Shown piece after piece: positions 45,574 through 53,992 of a DNA stretch of 64,000 bases. The notes below the pieces were generated by a model. The model had not been told where the DNA came from. It saw only the letters and a program-made list of their open reading frames with translations, and did no database searches. Source of the stretch: Qipengyuania soli (lineage in GTDB: Bacteria > Pseudomonadota > Alphaproteobacteria > Sphingomonadales > Sphingomonadaceae); assembly GCF_015529805.1 (NCBI RefSeq), contig NZ_CP064654.1:2480001-2544000 (forward strand), written 5' to 3'. Each line of letters opens with the position of its first letter. The stretch's first letter is position 1. A program made the position numbers and the translations under genes.

Positions 45574-45608
45574 AAAAAGGGCGGGCGCAGCCTGTGCTTC
45601 GCCCGCCC
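45574..45608 (-). terminator. Terminator after trcR
   Basis: On the minus strand GGGCGGGCG (45608-45600) pairs with CGCCCGCCC (45587-45579); the inner AGC/GCT can extend the stem. A T5 run follows (45578-45574). It separates trcR from the acyl-CoA synthetase gene. Confidence 0.9.
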
Positions 45609-45636
45609 TTCAAGAGGTCTTTCGAGGCCTGCCCGA

Positions 45637-46338
45637 TCAGGCTTCCTCGGCATCCTCAGACGCGCGCTTGGCTTCGAGCCAGGCGGCGGCTTCGGCTTCC
45701 TGCGCAGCTTCGGCGGCGGCCTTTTCATTGGCATCACGCTCTGCGCGCAGTTCCTCGATCAGCTTCTCGCGATCGCTGCCCGATTCGACCGGGGCGGCGG
45801 CGCCTTCGATGCCGGCCTTCTTGGCAGCCTTGGCGACGACGGCGTCGAGTTCGCGCTGCGAACACAGGCCGAGCGTAACCGGATCTTTCGGCTGGATGTT
45901 CTGGATGTTCCAGTGGCTGCGCTCGCGGATCGCAGTGATCGTGTTGCGCGTGGTGCCGATGAGCTTGGAAATCTGCGCATCCGAAATCTCGGGGTGCGCA
46001 CGCAAGATCCAGGCGATGCCGTCGGGCTTGTCCTGGCGCTTGGAGACCGGGGTGTAGCGCGGCCCCTTGGTGCGGCTGACCGCGACCGGAGCGCGCTGCA
46101 TCTTGAGCGCGTAATCCGGGTCGGCCTGGCCCTTCTCGATCTCGGCCAGCGTCAGCTCGCCTGAGTGCACCGGATCGCGTCCGGTATACTTGCTGCTCGC
46201 GAGGTCGTCGGCCATCGCCTGCACCTCGAGGATGTGAAGGCCGCAGAATTCGGCGATCTGCTCGAAGGACAGGCCGGTGTTGTCGACGAGCCAGGTGGCG
46301 GTCGCATGCGGCATCAGCGGTTTGGGTTGGTCGGCCAT
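45637..46338 (-). CDS. trcR: TrcR-type cell-cycle transcriptional regulator (DUF1013)
   Basis: 233-residue DUF1013 protein; N-terminal MADQPKPLMPHATATWLVDN and the domain TGLSFEQIAEFCGLHILEVQA, then ISDAQISKLIGTTRNTITAIRERSHWN, a helix-turn-helix-like segment. The last ~50 residues are an Ala/Glu-rich coiled coil. DUF1013 proteins are conserved in alphaproteobacteria and named TrcR for a cell-cycle transcription role in rhizobia-like species; I state that from memory. Start set at the ATG at 46338. Confidence 0.85.
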   Translation of the reverse strand: MADQPKPLMPHATATWLVDNTGLSFEQIAEFCGLHILEVQAMADDLASSKYTGRDPVHSGELTLAEIEKGQADPDYALKMQRAPVAVSRTKGPRYTPVSKRQDKPDGIAWILRAHPEISDAQISKLIGTTRNTITAIRERSHWNIQNIQPKDPVTLGLCSQRELDAVVAKAAKKAGIEGAAAPVESGSDREKLIEELRAERDANEKAAAEAAQEAEAAAWLEAKRASEDAEEA

Positions 46339-46365
46339 GAAAATGCCTTTTCTCGGGTCTGAAAA

Positions 46366-46393
46366 TAGAAGGGCCGCCCCTCGCGGAGCGGCC
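46366..46393 (-). terminator. Terminator after the glycosyltransferase gene
   Basis: Minus-strand GGCCGCTCC (46393-46385) with GGGGCGGCC (46380-46372), one G-T pair, a GCGA tetraloop and a TTCTATTTTC tail. It insulates trcR from the operon upstream. Confidence 0.85.
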
Positions 46394-46441
46394 GTTGTGG
46401 TCCCGATGTAAGCGACGGGGGCGGATTCGGCAAGTGAATCC

Positions 46442-47530
46442 CTAAGGATCGAACGGCAGGTCCGTACCGAGCGTTGCCAGTCCCGCAAGAAACTGGCGCG
46501 TCGCCTCTTCCCATCCGAAAGTTGCCCCGTATCTCGCGCAGGCGCGGCGATCGCACAGGATTGCTGCGGCGATTGCCCGGTCGAGATCTTCGCTGAGCGC
46601 ACCCACATCGTCGGTTACGATGTCCTTTGGCCCGGCAACGGGATAGGCGGCAACGGGCGTGCCGCAGGCAAGAGCCTCTATCATCACGAGGCCGAACGTA
46701 TCCGTCCGGCTGGGGAAGACGAAGACATCGGCCCCCGCATAGCACCCGGCCAGTTCCTCGCCCTCGCGTCGGCCAAGGAAAACAGCATCGGGGAAGCGCA
46801 CCTTGAGCGATTCCAGCGCCGGTCCGTCACCGACGACAACCCTCGTGCCAGGGTAGGACCCGGACAGGAATGCCTCGATGTTCTTCTCCACCGAGACGCG
46901 CCCGACATAGAGCTGGATCGGGCGCGGCAGGTCGGCATACTCGACGGGCGGGGGCGCTCCGGGCGTGAAGCATTCAAGGTCGACGCCACGGCTCCAGTGA
47001 TGCAACCGGTCGATGCCGCGCTCGCGCAGTTCGCCACGGATGCTCTCGGTCGCCACGAGCACACGCTCTGCCGGGGCATGGAACCACCTGATATAGCGCC
47101 AGAACCATGCGGCGGGCAGGTGGGTACGCCGTGCCACGTACTCGGGAAACTGCGTGTGATAGGCGGTGGTGAAACTCACGCCGTAGCGCGCGCAGTAGCG
47201 CCGCGCAGCCCAGCCGAGCGGGCCCTCGGTGGCGATATGGATCGCATCGGGAGCGAACTTGCGCAGCCGATCGGAGACCGCGCGCGGACAGGTGAGGGCC
47301 AAGCGTATCTCGGGATAGGTCGGGCAAGGCACGCTGGCGAATTCCTCGGGCGAGATAACGAGGATTTCGCGCCCCTGTTCGCGCAGGATGTCGCAGGTCG
47401 TTGTCAGAGTGCGCACTACGCCGTTCATCTGCGGAAGCCAGGCATCGGTAACGATTGCGATGCGCTGGGGTTCGACGGGGATCACTGCCTTGGCGTGACG
47501 GTCGAGCAGGGGAAGGGTCTGGGCGTTCAA
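46442..47530 (-). CDS. Glycosyltransferase family 4 (mannosyl/glucosyl-type)
   Basis: 362-residue GT-B enzyme. N-terminal RIAIVTDAWLPQMNGVVRTL and C-terminal LYVGRVSVEKNIEAFL, then TFGLVMIEALACGTPVAAYPVAGPKDI are GT4 signatures with the EX7E nucleotide site (E at the MIEALACGTPV block). Similar to lipid mannosyl/glucosyltransferases of the MgtA type. ATGA-coupled to the metallophosphatase upstream, so both probably act on one membrane lipid pathway. Acceptor unknown. Confidence 0.88.
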   Translation of the reverse strand: MNAQTLPLLDRHAKAVIPVEPQRIAIVTDAWLPQMNGVVRTLTTTCDILREQGREILVISPEEFASVPCPTYPEIRLALTCPRAVSDRLRKFAPDAIHIATEGPLGWAARRYCARYGVSFTTAYHTQFPEYVARRTHLPAAWFWRYIRWFHAPAERVLVATESIRGELRERGIDRLHHWSRGVDLECFTPGAPPPVEYADLPRPIQLYVGRVSVEKNIEAFLSGSYPGTRVVVGDGPALESLKVRFPDAVFLGRREGEELAGCYAGADVFVFPSRTDTFGLVMIEALACGTPVAAYPVAGPKDIVTDDVGALSEDLDRAIAAAILCDRRACARYGATFGWEEATRQFLAGLATLGTDLPFDP

Positions 47531-48402
47531 GCAGCCTTCCTTTCGGACTTGTTGCGCCGCGCAACTTCTTCGGCCCAGTGGAGCACTTCCATGCGCCCGT
47601 CGAAATGCTCGACCAGCGCCGTGCAGCCTTCGACCCAGTCGCCGTCGTTGAAGTATTCGACGCGGCGGCCTTCGTGGAAGAAGTCACGAACCTCCGCAGT
47701 ATGGATGTGGCCGCAGACAACCCCGTCCACCCCGCGCTCGCCGGCGGCGCGCGCGACCACTTCCTCGTACTTCGAGATGAACTCGACCGCGTTCTTGACC
47801 TTGTGCTTCGCCGCCTTGGAGATCGACCAATAGGGCAGGCCGAGCGCCTTGCGCGCACGGGCGACCCAATTGTTGAGCTTCATCATCGCGTGGTAGGCAG
47901 CGTCGCCGACGAAGGCGAGCCAGCGGTGCGCCAGCATTACCGTGTCGAACTCGTCACCATGGAGCACCATCAGGCGGCGACCGTCGGCGGTATCGTGGAA
48001 AGCGGCGCGGCGAATTTCCACTCCACCAAAGTTCATTCCGCAGAACGGCCTCACCATCTCGTCATGATTGCCGGGGATGTAGACGATCCGCGTGCCGCGC
48101 TTCGCTCGTTTGAGGACGCGCCACACGATGTCGTTGTGTTCGGCTGGCCAGTAGAACTTCTTCTTGAGGCGCCAGCCGTCGATGATGTCACCGACCAGGT
48201 ACATGGTGTCACTGTCGGTGTGGTCGAGGAAATCGATCAGCAGTTCGTGGTTGCACCCCTTGGTGCCGAGGTGGATGTCGCTGATCCAGATTGTGCGAAA
48301 CCGCAACCGTTCGCCTGTGATGCGTTCGGGAACAGTTGGCTTGATCGAGGGAAAATTGGCTACGTTGTGAAGCGCTTCGAGGCCGCTGGGCAGTTCGGTC
48401 AT
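47527..48402 (-). CDS. LpxH-like metallophosphatase (UDP-diacylglucosamine diphosphatase family)
   Basis: 291-residue calcineurin-like phosphoesterase. Metal motifs in order: SDIHLGT (residues 41-47), VGDIIDG, PGNHDE, LHGDEFD and GHIHTAE. It resembles the LpxH/'UDP-2,3-diacylglucosamine diphosphatase' group common in alphaproteobacteria but is longer than true LpxH (~240). Sphingomonads are known for glycosphingolipids in place of LPS, so a lipid A role is doubtful; coupling to a glycosyltransferase suggests glycolipid or phospholipid-head-group work. Confidence 0.8.
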   Translation of the reverse strand: MTELPSGLEALHNVANFPSIKPTVPERITGERLRFRTIWISDIHLGTKGCNHELLIDFLDHTDSDTMYLVGDIIDGWRLKKKFYWPAEHNDIVWRVLKRAKRGTRIVYIPGNHDEMVRPFCGMNFGGVEIRRAAFHDTADGRRLMVLHGDEFDTVMLAHRWLAFVGDAAYHAMMKLNNWVARARKALGLPYWSISKAAKHKVKNAVEFISKYEEVVARAAGERGVDGVVCGHIHTAEVRDFFHEGRRVEYFNDGDWVEGCTALVEHFDGRMEVLHWAEEVARRNKSERKAA

Positions 48403-48408
48403 GGATTG

Positions 48409-48434
48409 GAATCCCGCTGCTTTTCACGGGATTC
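48409..48434 (-). other. Perfect 8-bp inverted repeat before the metallophosphatase gene
   Basis: GAATCCCG (48409-48416) and CGGGATTC (48427-48434) with a 10-base loop, ending 7 bases upstream of the ATG. Could be a leader hairpin over the ribosome site or an operator; no U run for termination. Confidence 0.5.
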
Positions 48435-48503
48435 TATGTCATGCCAATGTTACGCGCCGCGCACGTGACGGTTACGGAATCGGGACTTTGCTACGGTTTC
48501 GGG

Positions 48504-49118
48504 TCAAGACATCGGGACGTAACCCGGCAGGGTCGAAACCCGTTCGAGCCACCGTCCGATTGCAGGGTAATCCCCCAGGCCGAAGCCACCCTCTTCCGCC
48601 ACATGCGTATAAGCGTAGAGCGCAATGTCGGCGAGCGATGCGCCTGTTCCGACGAACCAATCGCGATCCGCGAGGTGGCGATCCATCAGCGTCAGCGCAT
48701 CGCAACCGGCGATCCGCTTGGCGATCAGCTGAGCGCGCTGCTGGTCGGACAGGTTAGGTTCGCCGATAAAGTGAAGCCAGAAGCGCAGCGTCGCGACATT
48801 GGGCTCGTGATTGTACTGCTCGAAGAACATCCAGCGCAGCATGTCGGCACGCTGGAAACGATCGCCGGGGATCAGGTCGCTGCCCTCGGCGAGGAACCAG
48901 CAGGCGGCATTACTTTCAGGCAGGAAACTGTCGCCGATCTGGAGAACAGGTATGCGGCCGTTGGAATTCACTTGCGCGAGGAATTCCGGCGTTCGCGTCT
49001 CGCCTTTCATTATGTCGTATTGCCGGACTTCCAGCGGCAGTCCGAGCAACGCGGCGGTCAGCTTGATCTTGTAGCAATTGCCGCTGCGCGGGTCCTCGTG
49101 AAGCGTCAGCCTATCCAC
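48504..49118 (-). CDS. Glutathione S-transferase family protein
   Basis: 204 residues from a GTG at 49118, chosen because GGAGG lies about 7 bases upstream and the codon overlaps the end of the oxidoreductase gene. N-terminal thioredoxin-like domain (LTLHEDPRSGNCYKIKLTAALL, with GRIPVLQIGDSFLPESNAA giving the cis-Pro and the glutathione-binding ES pair) and a C-terminal helical domain. The Ser/Cys at the start of the first helix is SGNCYK, as in beta/nu-like bacterial GSTs. Detoxification or reductive role likely; substrate unknown. Confidence 0.9.
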   Translation of the reverse strand: MDRLTLHEDPRSGNCYKIKLTAALLGLPLEVRQYDIMKGETRTPEFLAQVNSNGRIPVLQIGDSFLPESNAACWFLAEGSDLIPGDRFQRADMLRWMFFEQYNHEPNVATLRFWLHFIGEPNLSDQQRAQLIAKRIAGCDALTLMDRHLADRDWFVGTGASLADIALYAYTHVAEEGGFGLGDYPAIGRWLERVSTLPGYVPMS

Positions 49119-50097
49119 CTGCGACCTCCAGCACGATCTTGCCGATATGGTCCCCGCCTTCCATCCGCGCATGCGCCGCCGCGACGTCGCGCAAGGGGAA
49201 GCTGCGATCCATGACCGGACGGATCGTCTTGTCTTCGAACAGTGGCCAGGCGTGATTATGGATCTCGTCCGCGAGCAGCGCCTTGAACTCGTCAGAGCGC
49301 GGGCGCAGCGTCGAGCCGGTCAGGGTCAGGCGCTTGCGCATGATAGTGGCCATGTTGATCTCGGCCTTGAGCCCACCGAGCACCGCGATCGTTACATGGC
49401 GCCCGTCATCGGCGAGACATTCGAGGTTGCGCGCCACATAGTCGCCGGAGACCATGTCCAGCACCACATCGACACCCTTGCCACCGGTAAAGGCCTTCAC
49501 TTCCTCGACGAAATCCGCCTCGCGATAGTTGATCGCGAGGTCCGCGCCGAGAACGCGCGCAGCCTGGCACTTGTCCTCGCTACCGGCGGTGGTCACCACC
49601 TTCATCTCGAACGCCTTGGCGAGCATGATCGCCATTGTGCCAATGCCCGAGGTGCCGCCGTGGACAAGCAGCGTCTCACCCTCGCGCGCCCAGCCGCGCT
49701 CGAAGACATTGTGCCAGACAGTGAACAGCGTTTCGGGGATCGCAGCCGCTTCAGCCATGTCCATACCGTGCGGCACGTGAAGGCAGTGCGCCGCATTGGC
49801 GAGGCAATATTCCGCATAACCCCCACCCGAAACCAGCGCGCAGACGCGGCGGTTGAGCATCTCCGGCTGCACGCCCTTGCCGACGGCGACGACCGTGCCC
49901 GACACCTCAAGACCCGGAATGGGCGAGGCTCCCGGCGGCGGCGGATAGAACCCCTGGCGCTGGATCACGTCGGGCCGGTTCACCCCCGCCCAGGCGACCC
50001 TGATCAGCAACTGGTTCTCGCCCGGTTCGGGTAGCGGCAATTCCTCGGGGCGAAAGACATCGGGACCGCCCGGGGCATCGAACCCCATAGCAGTCAT
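49111..50097 (-). CDS. NAD(P)H-quinone oxidoreductase, PIG3 family (MDR)
   Basis: 328-residue zinc-independent medium-chain dehydrogenase/reductase. Groes-like half with GVNRPDVIQRQGFYPPPPGASPIPGLEVSG (the PIG3 signature) and a Rossmann half with VHGGTSGIGTMAI. Catalyses one-electron quinone reduction using NADPH. Start at the ATG at 50097; the longer frame to 50457 is antisense to DUF1192. Coupled to the GST gene, suggesting quinone/electrophile handling. Confidence 0.92.
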   Translation of the reverse strand: MTAMGFDAPGGPDVFRPEELPLPEPGENQLLIRVAWAGVNRPDVIQRQGFYPPPPGASPIPGLEVSGTVVAVGKGVQPEMLNRRVCALVSGGGYAEYCLANAAHCLHVPHGMDMAEAAAIPETLFTVWHNVFERGWAREGETLLVHGGTSGIGTMAIMLAKAFEMKVVTTAGSEDKCQAARVLGADLAINYREADFVEEVKAFTGGKGVDVVLDMVSGDYVARNLECLADDGRHVTIAVLGGLKAEINMATIMRKRLTLTGSTLRPRSDEFKALLADEIHNHAWPLFEDKTIRPVMDRSFPLRDVAAAHARMEGGDHIGKIVLEVAGG

Positions 50098-50235
50098 GGT
50101 AGCGGGCAATTCTGCGGCCAATTTGCGTCCCCTGCGTCTTGCGCGTCGAACATGCGTGGCACGGCTGCCACGGCGGGGGGCAATAGCGGGAGCCCCCGTT
50201 GACAGCAACCGGGGAGAATTGCGAGATTGCCCGCA

Positions 50236-50436
50236 ATGGAAGACGACGACCGTCCACGCCCCCGGGGTGACGCTGCGAGCAAGCTCGCCGCAGAGGACCT
50301 CGGCCCCTATTCGCAAGACGAGCTGGAACAGCGCATCGCCTTGCTTGAAGCCGAGATCGCTCGCGTCGAAAAGCATCGCCTTTCGGCTGCCGCGCATCGC
50401 GATGCGGCTGAAGCCTTGTTCGGGCGAAAGGATTAG
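50236..50436 (+). CDS. DUF1192 family small protein
   Basis: 66 residues: an acidic/basic N-terminus (MEDDDRPRPRGD), then LAAEDLGPYSQDELEQRIALLEAEIARVE, a short coiled coil, ending RDAAEALFGRKD. This is the DUF1192 pattern, widespread in alphaproteobacteria, without known function. An upstream in-frame TTG would add three residues; the ATG at 50236 is preferred. Divergent from the quinone oxidoreductase. Confidence 0.88.
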   Translation: MEDDDRPRPRGDAASKLAAEDLGPYSQDELEQRIALLEAEIARVEKHRLSAAAHRDAAEALFGRKD

Positions 50437-50576
50437 TTGGCTGTGCGGGGGCTGCAATCATCCGCATCGCCCACCATATCGGCCACATATCCATCCACGC
50501 ATACAGCTTTGGTCAACCTTGCCGGCCTAGGCTGCTACTGTCTCGCCTCTCGCGAGTCCCCTTAGGAAGACCGTAA

Positions 50577-52949
50577 ATGCCAAGCTTTGCAGCAAACCTC
50601 GAGAAGACCCTCCACGCAGCGCTCAGCGACGCGGGCGAGCGTCGGCACGAATATGCCACGCTCGAACATTTGCTGCTTGCTTTGATTGATGACGAGGATG
50701 CGGCGCAGGTCATGACCGCCTGTGGCGTCGACCTCGACGAACTTGGCGGCGTGGTGCGCCAGTATCTCGAACAGGAATACCAGTCGCTGAAGTCGGACGA
50801 TTCCAGCGATCCGCAGCCGACCGCCGGATTCCAGCGGGTGATCCAGCGCGCGATCCTGCATGTCCAGTCCTCGGGCAAGGACACGGTAACCGGCGCGAAT
50901 GTTCTGGTTGCCCTTTTCTCCGAACGCGACAGCTATGCGGTCTATTTCCTCCAGCAGCAGGACATGAGCCGCCTCGATGCAGTGAGCTTCATCAGCCACG
51001 GCATCGGCAAGGGCGGCAAGCAGATCGAGAGCCGCCCGCCGCAGGGTGCCGAAGAGGCCCAGGCCGAGACCGAGGAAAAGGGCGACGCCAAGGGCAAGAA
51101 GGAAACCGCGCTCGACCAGTTCACCGTCAATCTGAACAAGAAGGCGGAAGACGGCAAGGTCGACCCGCTGATCGGCCGCGGACCGGAAGTCGATCGTACG
51201 ATCCAGATCCTCTGCCGTCGCTCGAAGAACAACCCGCTCTATGTTGGCGATCCCGGTGTCGGCAAGACCGCGATTGCGGAAGGTCTGGCACGCAAGATCG
51301 TCGAGGGCGAGGTGCCCGAAGTGCTGCAGAACGCGGTGATCTACTCGCTCGACATGGGCGCGCTGCTTGCCGGCACGCGCTATCGCGGCGACTTCGAGGA
51401 ACGCCTCAAGCAGGTCGTCAACGAGCTTGAGGGCATGCCCGACGCGGTGCTCTTCATTGACGAAATACATACGGTGATTGGCGCCGGTGCGACGAGCGGT
51501 GGGGCGATGGACGCGTCGAACCTGCTCAAGCCCGCTCTGTCGAGCGGCGCGATCCGCTGCATCGGCTCGACCACCTACAAGGAATTCCGCAACCACTTCG
51601 AGAAGGATCGCGCCCTGCTGCGCCGGTTCCAGAAGATCGACGTGAACGAGCCGACGGTCGAAGACACGATCAAGATTCTCAAGGGCCTCAAGAGCGCCTT
51701 CGAGAACCACCACAAGGTCACCTACACCGCCGATGCACTGAAGACCGCGGTCGAGCTGTCGGCGCGGTACATCAACGACCGCAAGCTGCCCGATAAGGCG
51801 ATCGACGTGATCGACGAAGTCGGCGCGATGCAGATGCTGGTGCCGCCGAGCCGTCGCAAGAAGAAGATCACCGCCCGCGAGATCGAGGCGGTCATCGCGA
51901 CCATGGCGCGGATCCCGCCCAAGTCGGTAAGCAGCGACGACAAGAAGGCGCTCGAGAACCTCGAACGCGACCTCAAGCACGTCGTCTTCGGCCAGGACGC
52001 TGCGGTCGAGAAACTGTCGACCGCGATGAAATTGAGCCGCGCGGGCCTGCGCGACCCGGACAAGCCGATCGGCTCGTTCCTGTTCAGCGGCCCGACCGGC
52101 GTCGGCAAGACCGAAGTCGCGCGCCAGCTCGCCAGCATCATGGGCATCGAACTGAAGCGCTTCGACATGTCCGAGTACATGGAGCGCCACAGCGTGTCCC
52201 GCCTGATCGGCGCGCCTCCGGGCTATGTCGGTTACGACCAGGGCGGCCTGCTGACCGACGCTATCGACCAGAACCCGCATTGCGTCCTGCTGCTCGACGA
52301 GATCGAGAAGGCGCATCCGGACCTGTTCAACATCCTGCTGCAGGTGATGGATAACGGGCGCCTGACCGATCACCACGGCAAGACGGTCGATTTCCGCAAT
52401 GTCGTCCTCATCATGACCACCAATGCCGGCGCGGCAGACATGGCACGGCAGGGAATCGGTTTCGGCGACGTGAGCAAGGAGGATGCGAGCGAGGAGGCGG
52501 TGAAGCGCATGTTCACCCCCGAATTCCGCAACCGCCTCGATGCCGTGGTGCCGTTCAGCTACCTCGCCAAGAACACCGTCGCCCGCGTGGTCGACAAGTT
52601 CATCCTCCAGCTCGAATTGCAGCTCGCCGAACAGAACGTCGACATCCAGTTCGACAAGGAGGCGCGCACCTGGCTGGGCGACAAGGGTTACGACAGGCTC
52701 TACGGCGCCCGCCCGATGGCGCGATTGATCCAGGAGAAGATCAAGCAGCCGCTGGCCGAGGAATTGCTGTTCGGCAAGCTTGCCGACGGCGGCGAGGTTC
52801 AGGTCACGATCAAGGACGGCAAGCCCTCCTTCGAACTTACCCCCGCTCCTCCCAAGGCGAAGCCGGCGAGAAGGAAGGCCGTCGCAAAGAAGAAACCTGC
52901 GCCGAAGAAGCCGGCCGCAGACACCAGTGAGGGCGAAGCCAAAAAATAG
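50577..52949 (+). CDS. clpA: ClpA, ATP-dependent Clp protease ATP-binding subunit
   Basis: AAA+ unfoldase that feeds substrates to ClpP. 790 residues: N domain (1-~145), D1 with Walker A GDPGVGKTA, a middle part, and D2 with Walker A GPTGVGKTE and Walker B VLLLDEIEKAHPD. It ends in a ~35-residue tail rich in Lys, Ala and Pro (about 756-790, KAKPARRKAVAKKKPAPKKP) that E. coli ClpA lacks. clpS, often upstream, is not here; a DUF1192 gene is. Followed by a strong terminator. Confidence 0.97.
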   Translation: MPSFAANLEKTLHAALSDAGERRHEYATLEHLLLALIDDEDAAQVMTACGVDLDELGGVVRQYLEQEYQSLKSDDSSDPQPTAGFQRVIQRAILHVQSSGKDTVTGANVLVALFSERDSYAVYFLQQQDMSRLDAVSFISHGIGKGGKQIESRPPQGAEEAQAETEEKGDAKGKKETALDQFTVNLNKKAEDGKVDPLIGRGPEVDRTIQILCRRSKNNPLYVGDPGVGKTAIAEGLARKIVEGEVPEVLQNAVIYSLDMGALLAGTRYRGDFEERLKQVVNELEGMPDAVLFIDEIHTVIGAGATSGGAMDASNLLKPALSSGAIRCIGSTTYKEFRNHFEKDRALLRRFQKIDVNEPTVEDTIKILKGLKSAFENHHKVTYTADALKTAVELSARYINDRKLPDKAIDVIDEVGAMQMLVPPSRRKKKITAREIEAVIATMARIPPKSVSSDDKKALENLERDLKHVVFGQDAAVEKLSTAMKLSRAGLRDPDKPIGSFLFSGPTGVGKTEVARQLASIMGIELKRFDMSEYMERHSVSRLIGAPPGYVGYDQGGLLTDAIDQNPHCVLLLDEIEKAHPDLFNILLQVMDNGRLTDHHGKTVDFRNVVLIMTTNAGAADMARQGIGFGDVSKEDASEEAVKRMFTPEFRNRLDAVVPFSYLAKNTVARVVDKFILQLELQLAEQNVDIQFDKEARTWLGDKGYDRLYGARPMARLIQEKIKQPLAEELLFGKLADGGEVQVTIKDGKPSFELTPAPPKAKPARRKAVAKKKPAPKKPAADTSEGEAKK

Positions 52950-52976
52950 GCCGCGTCTCTACCGCACGAAACCAAG

Positions 52977-53001
52977 GGGCGACTTCGGTCGCCCTTTTTT
53001 T
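52977..53001 (+). terminator. Rho-independent terminator after clpA
   Basis: Perfect 7-bp stem GGGCGAC/GTCGCCC with a TTCG tetraloop (52977-52994) and a T7 run. Textbook form. Confidence 0.96.
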
Positions 53002-53074
53002 GTCGTTCAACCGAAGATACTTGAGCGCCTTTGGCCTTCCCCTTACCCAGTCAGTGAACAAGAGGGGCACTTGA

Positions 53075-53992
53075 ATGACTGTTTTGCGGGTGGAAAACCT
53101 CACCAAGCGGTTCGATGGCGTGCTGGCGGTGGACGATCTCACCTTCGCGGTCGAACCCGGCGAGATCTTCGGCTTTCTGGGCGGCAATGGCGCGGGCAAG
53201 ACCACTACCCTGCGCATGGTGCTCGACATTATCCGCCCCACATCCGGCCGGATCGAGGTGCTGGGAACCTCACCCGACCGTCGGAACTCGGCGGCCATCG
53301 GCTTCCTGCCGGAAGAGCGTGGACTCTACAGCCACATGACCGCGATCGACACGATCGTCTATTTCGGCCGCCTCAAGGAAATGGATGCGAAGCTCGCGCG
53401 CGAGCGTGGCATGGCGCTGCTCGATCGTTTCGATCTCGGCGAGCGCGCCAGGAGCAAGATCGGCGACATGTCGAAGGGAATGGCCCAGAAGGTCCAGCTG
53501 GCCTGCTCGCTGGTCAACGAGCCCGAACTGCTCATGCTCGACGAGCCCTTCTCCGGCCTCGACCCGGTCAACCAGGGATTGCTCGAAGAAGAGATCCTGC
53601 GCGCCTCGCGCCGCGGTGCTGCAGTAATCTTCTCGACCCACGTCATGCAGCACGCCGAACGGCTTTGCGACCGGCTACTGCTGCTGCGCAAGGGCAAGAA
53701 GCGGTTCGAAGGAACCCTCGACGAAGCGCGCGCACTTCTCCCGACCCGCATCGCCGTGGTGGCCCGGCCAGACATCGCCAACGTAACCGGGGTCATCGGG
53801 GCCACCGCCAGTGATGAAGCCGGTGAAGGCTGGACACATTACGAGCTGCAATTGCAGCCCGGCACTTCATCGGAAACGATCCTCGAACACTGCACCGCAA
53901 ACGGGATCGGGGTCAGAAGGTTCGAGGAACATCGCGCCTCGTTGCATGAGGTGTTCGTCGAACTGGTCGGCGATGCGGGAGTAAAGCAATGA
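53075..53992 (+). CDS. ABC transporter ATP-binding protein (NatA/YhaQ-like)
   Basis: 305-residue ABC ATPase with a C-terminal DUF4162-type extension. Walker A GGNGAGKTTT (36-45), Q-loop region GFLPEERGLYSHMT, signature MSKGMAQKVQ in place of LSGGQ (the usual NatA variant), Walker B LLMLDEPFSGLD and switch His in FSTHVM. GAGGGG precedes the ATG. ATGA overlap with the permease gene. Probably an exporter of Na+, drugs or peptides; substrate unknown. Confidence 0.92.
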   Translation: MTVLRVENLTKRFDGVLAVDDLTFAVEPGEIFGFLGGNGAGKTTTLRMVLDIIRPTSGRIEVLGTSPDRRNSAAIGFLPEERGLYSHMTAIDTIVYFGRLKEMDAKLARERGMALLDRFDLGERARSKIGDMSKGMAQKVQLACSLVNEPELLMLDEPFSGLDPVNQGLLEEEILRASRRGAAVIFSTHVMQHAERLCDRLLLLRKGKKRFEGTLDEARALLPTRIAVVARPDIANVTGVIGATASDEAGEGWTHYELQLQPGTSSETILEHCTANGIGVRRFEEHRASLHEVFVELVGDAGVKQ

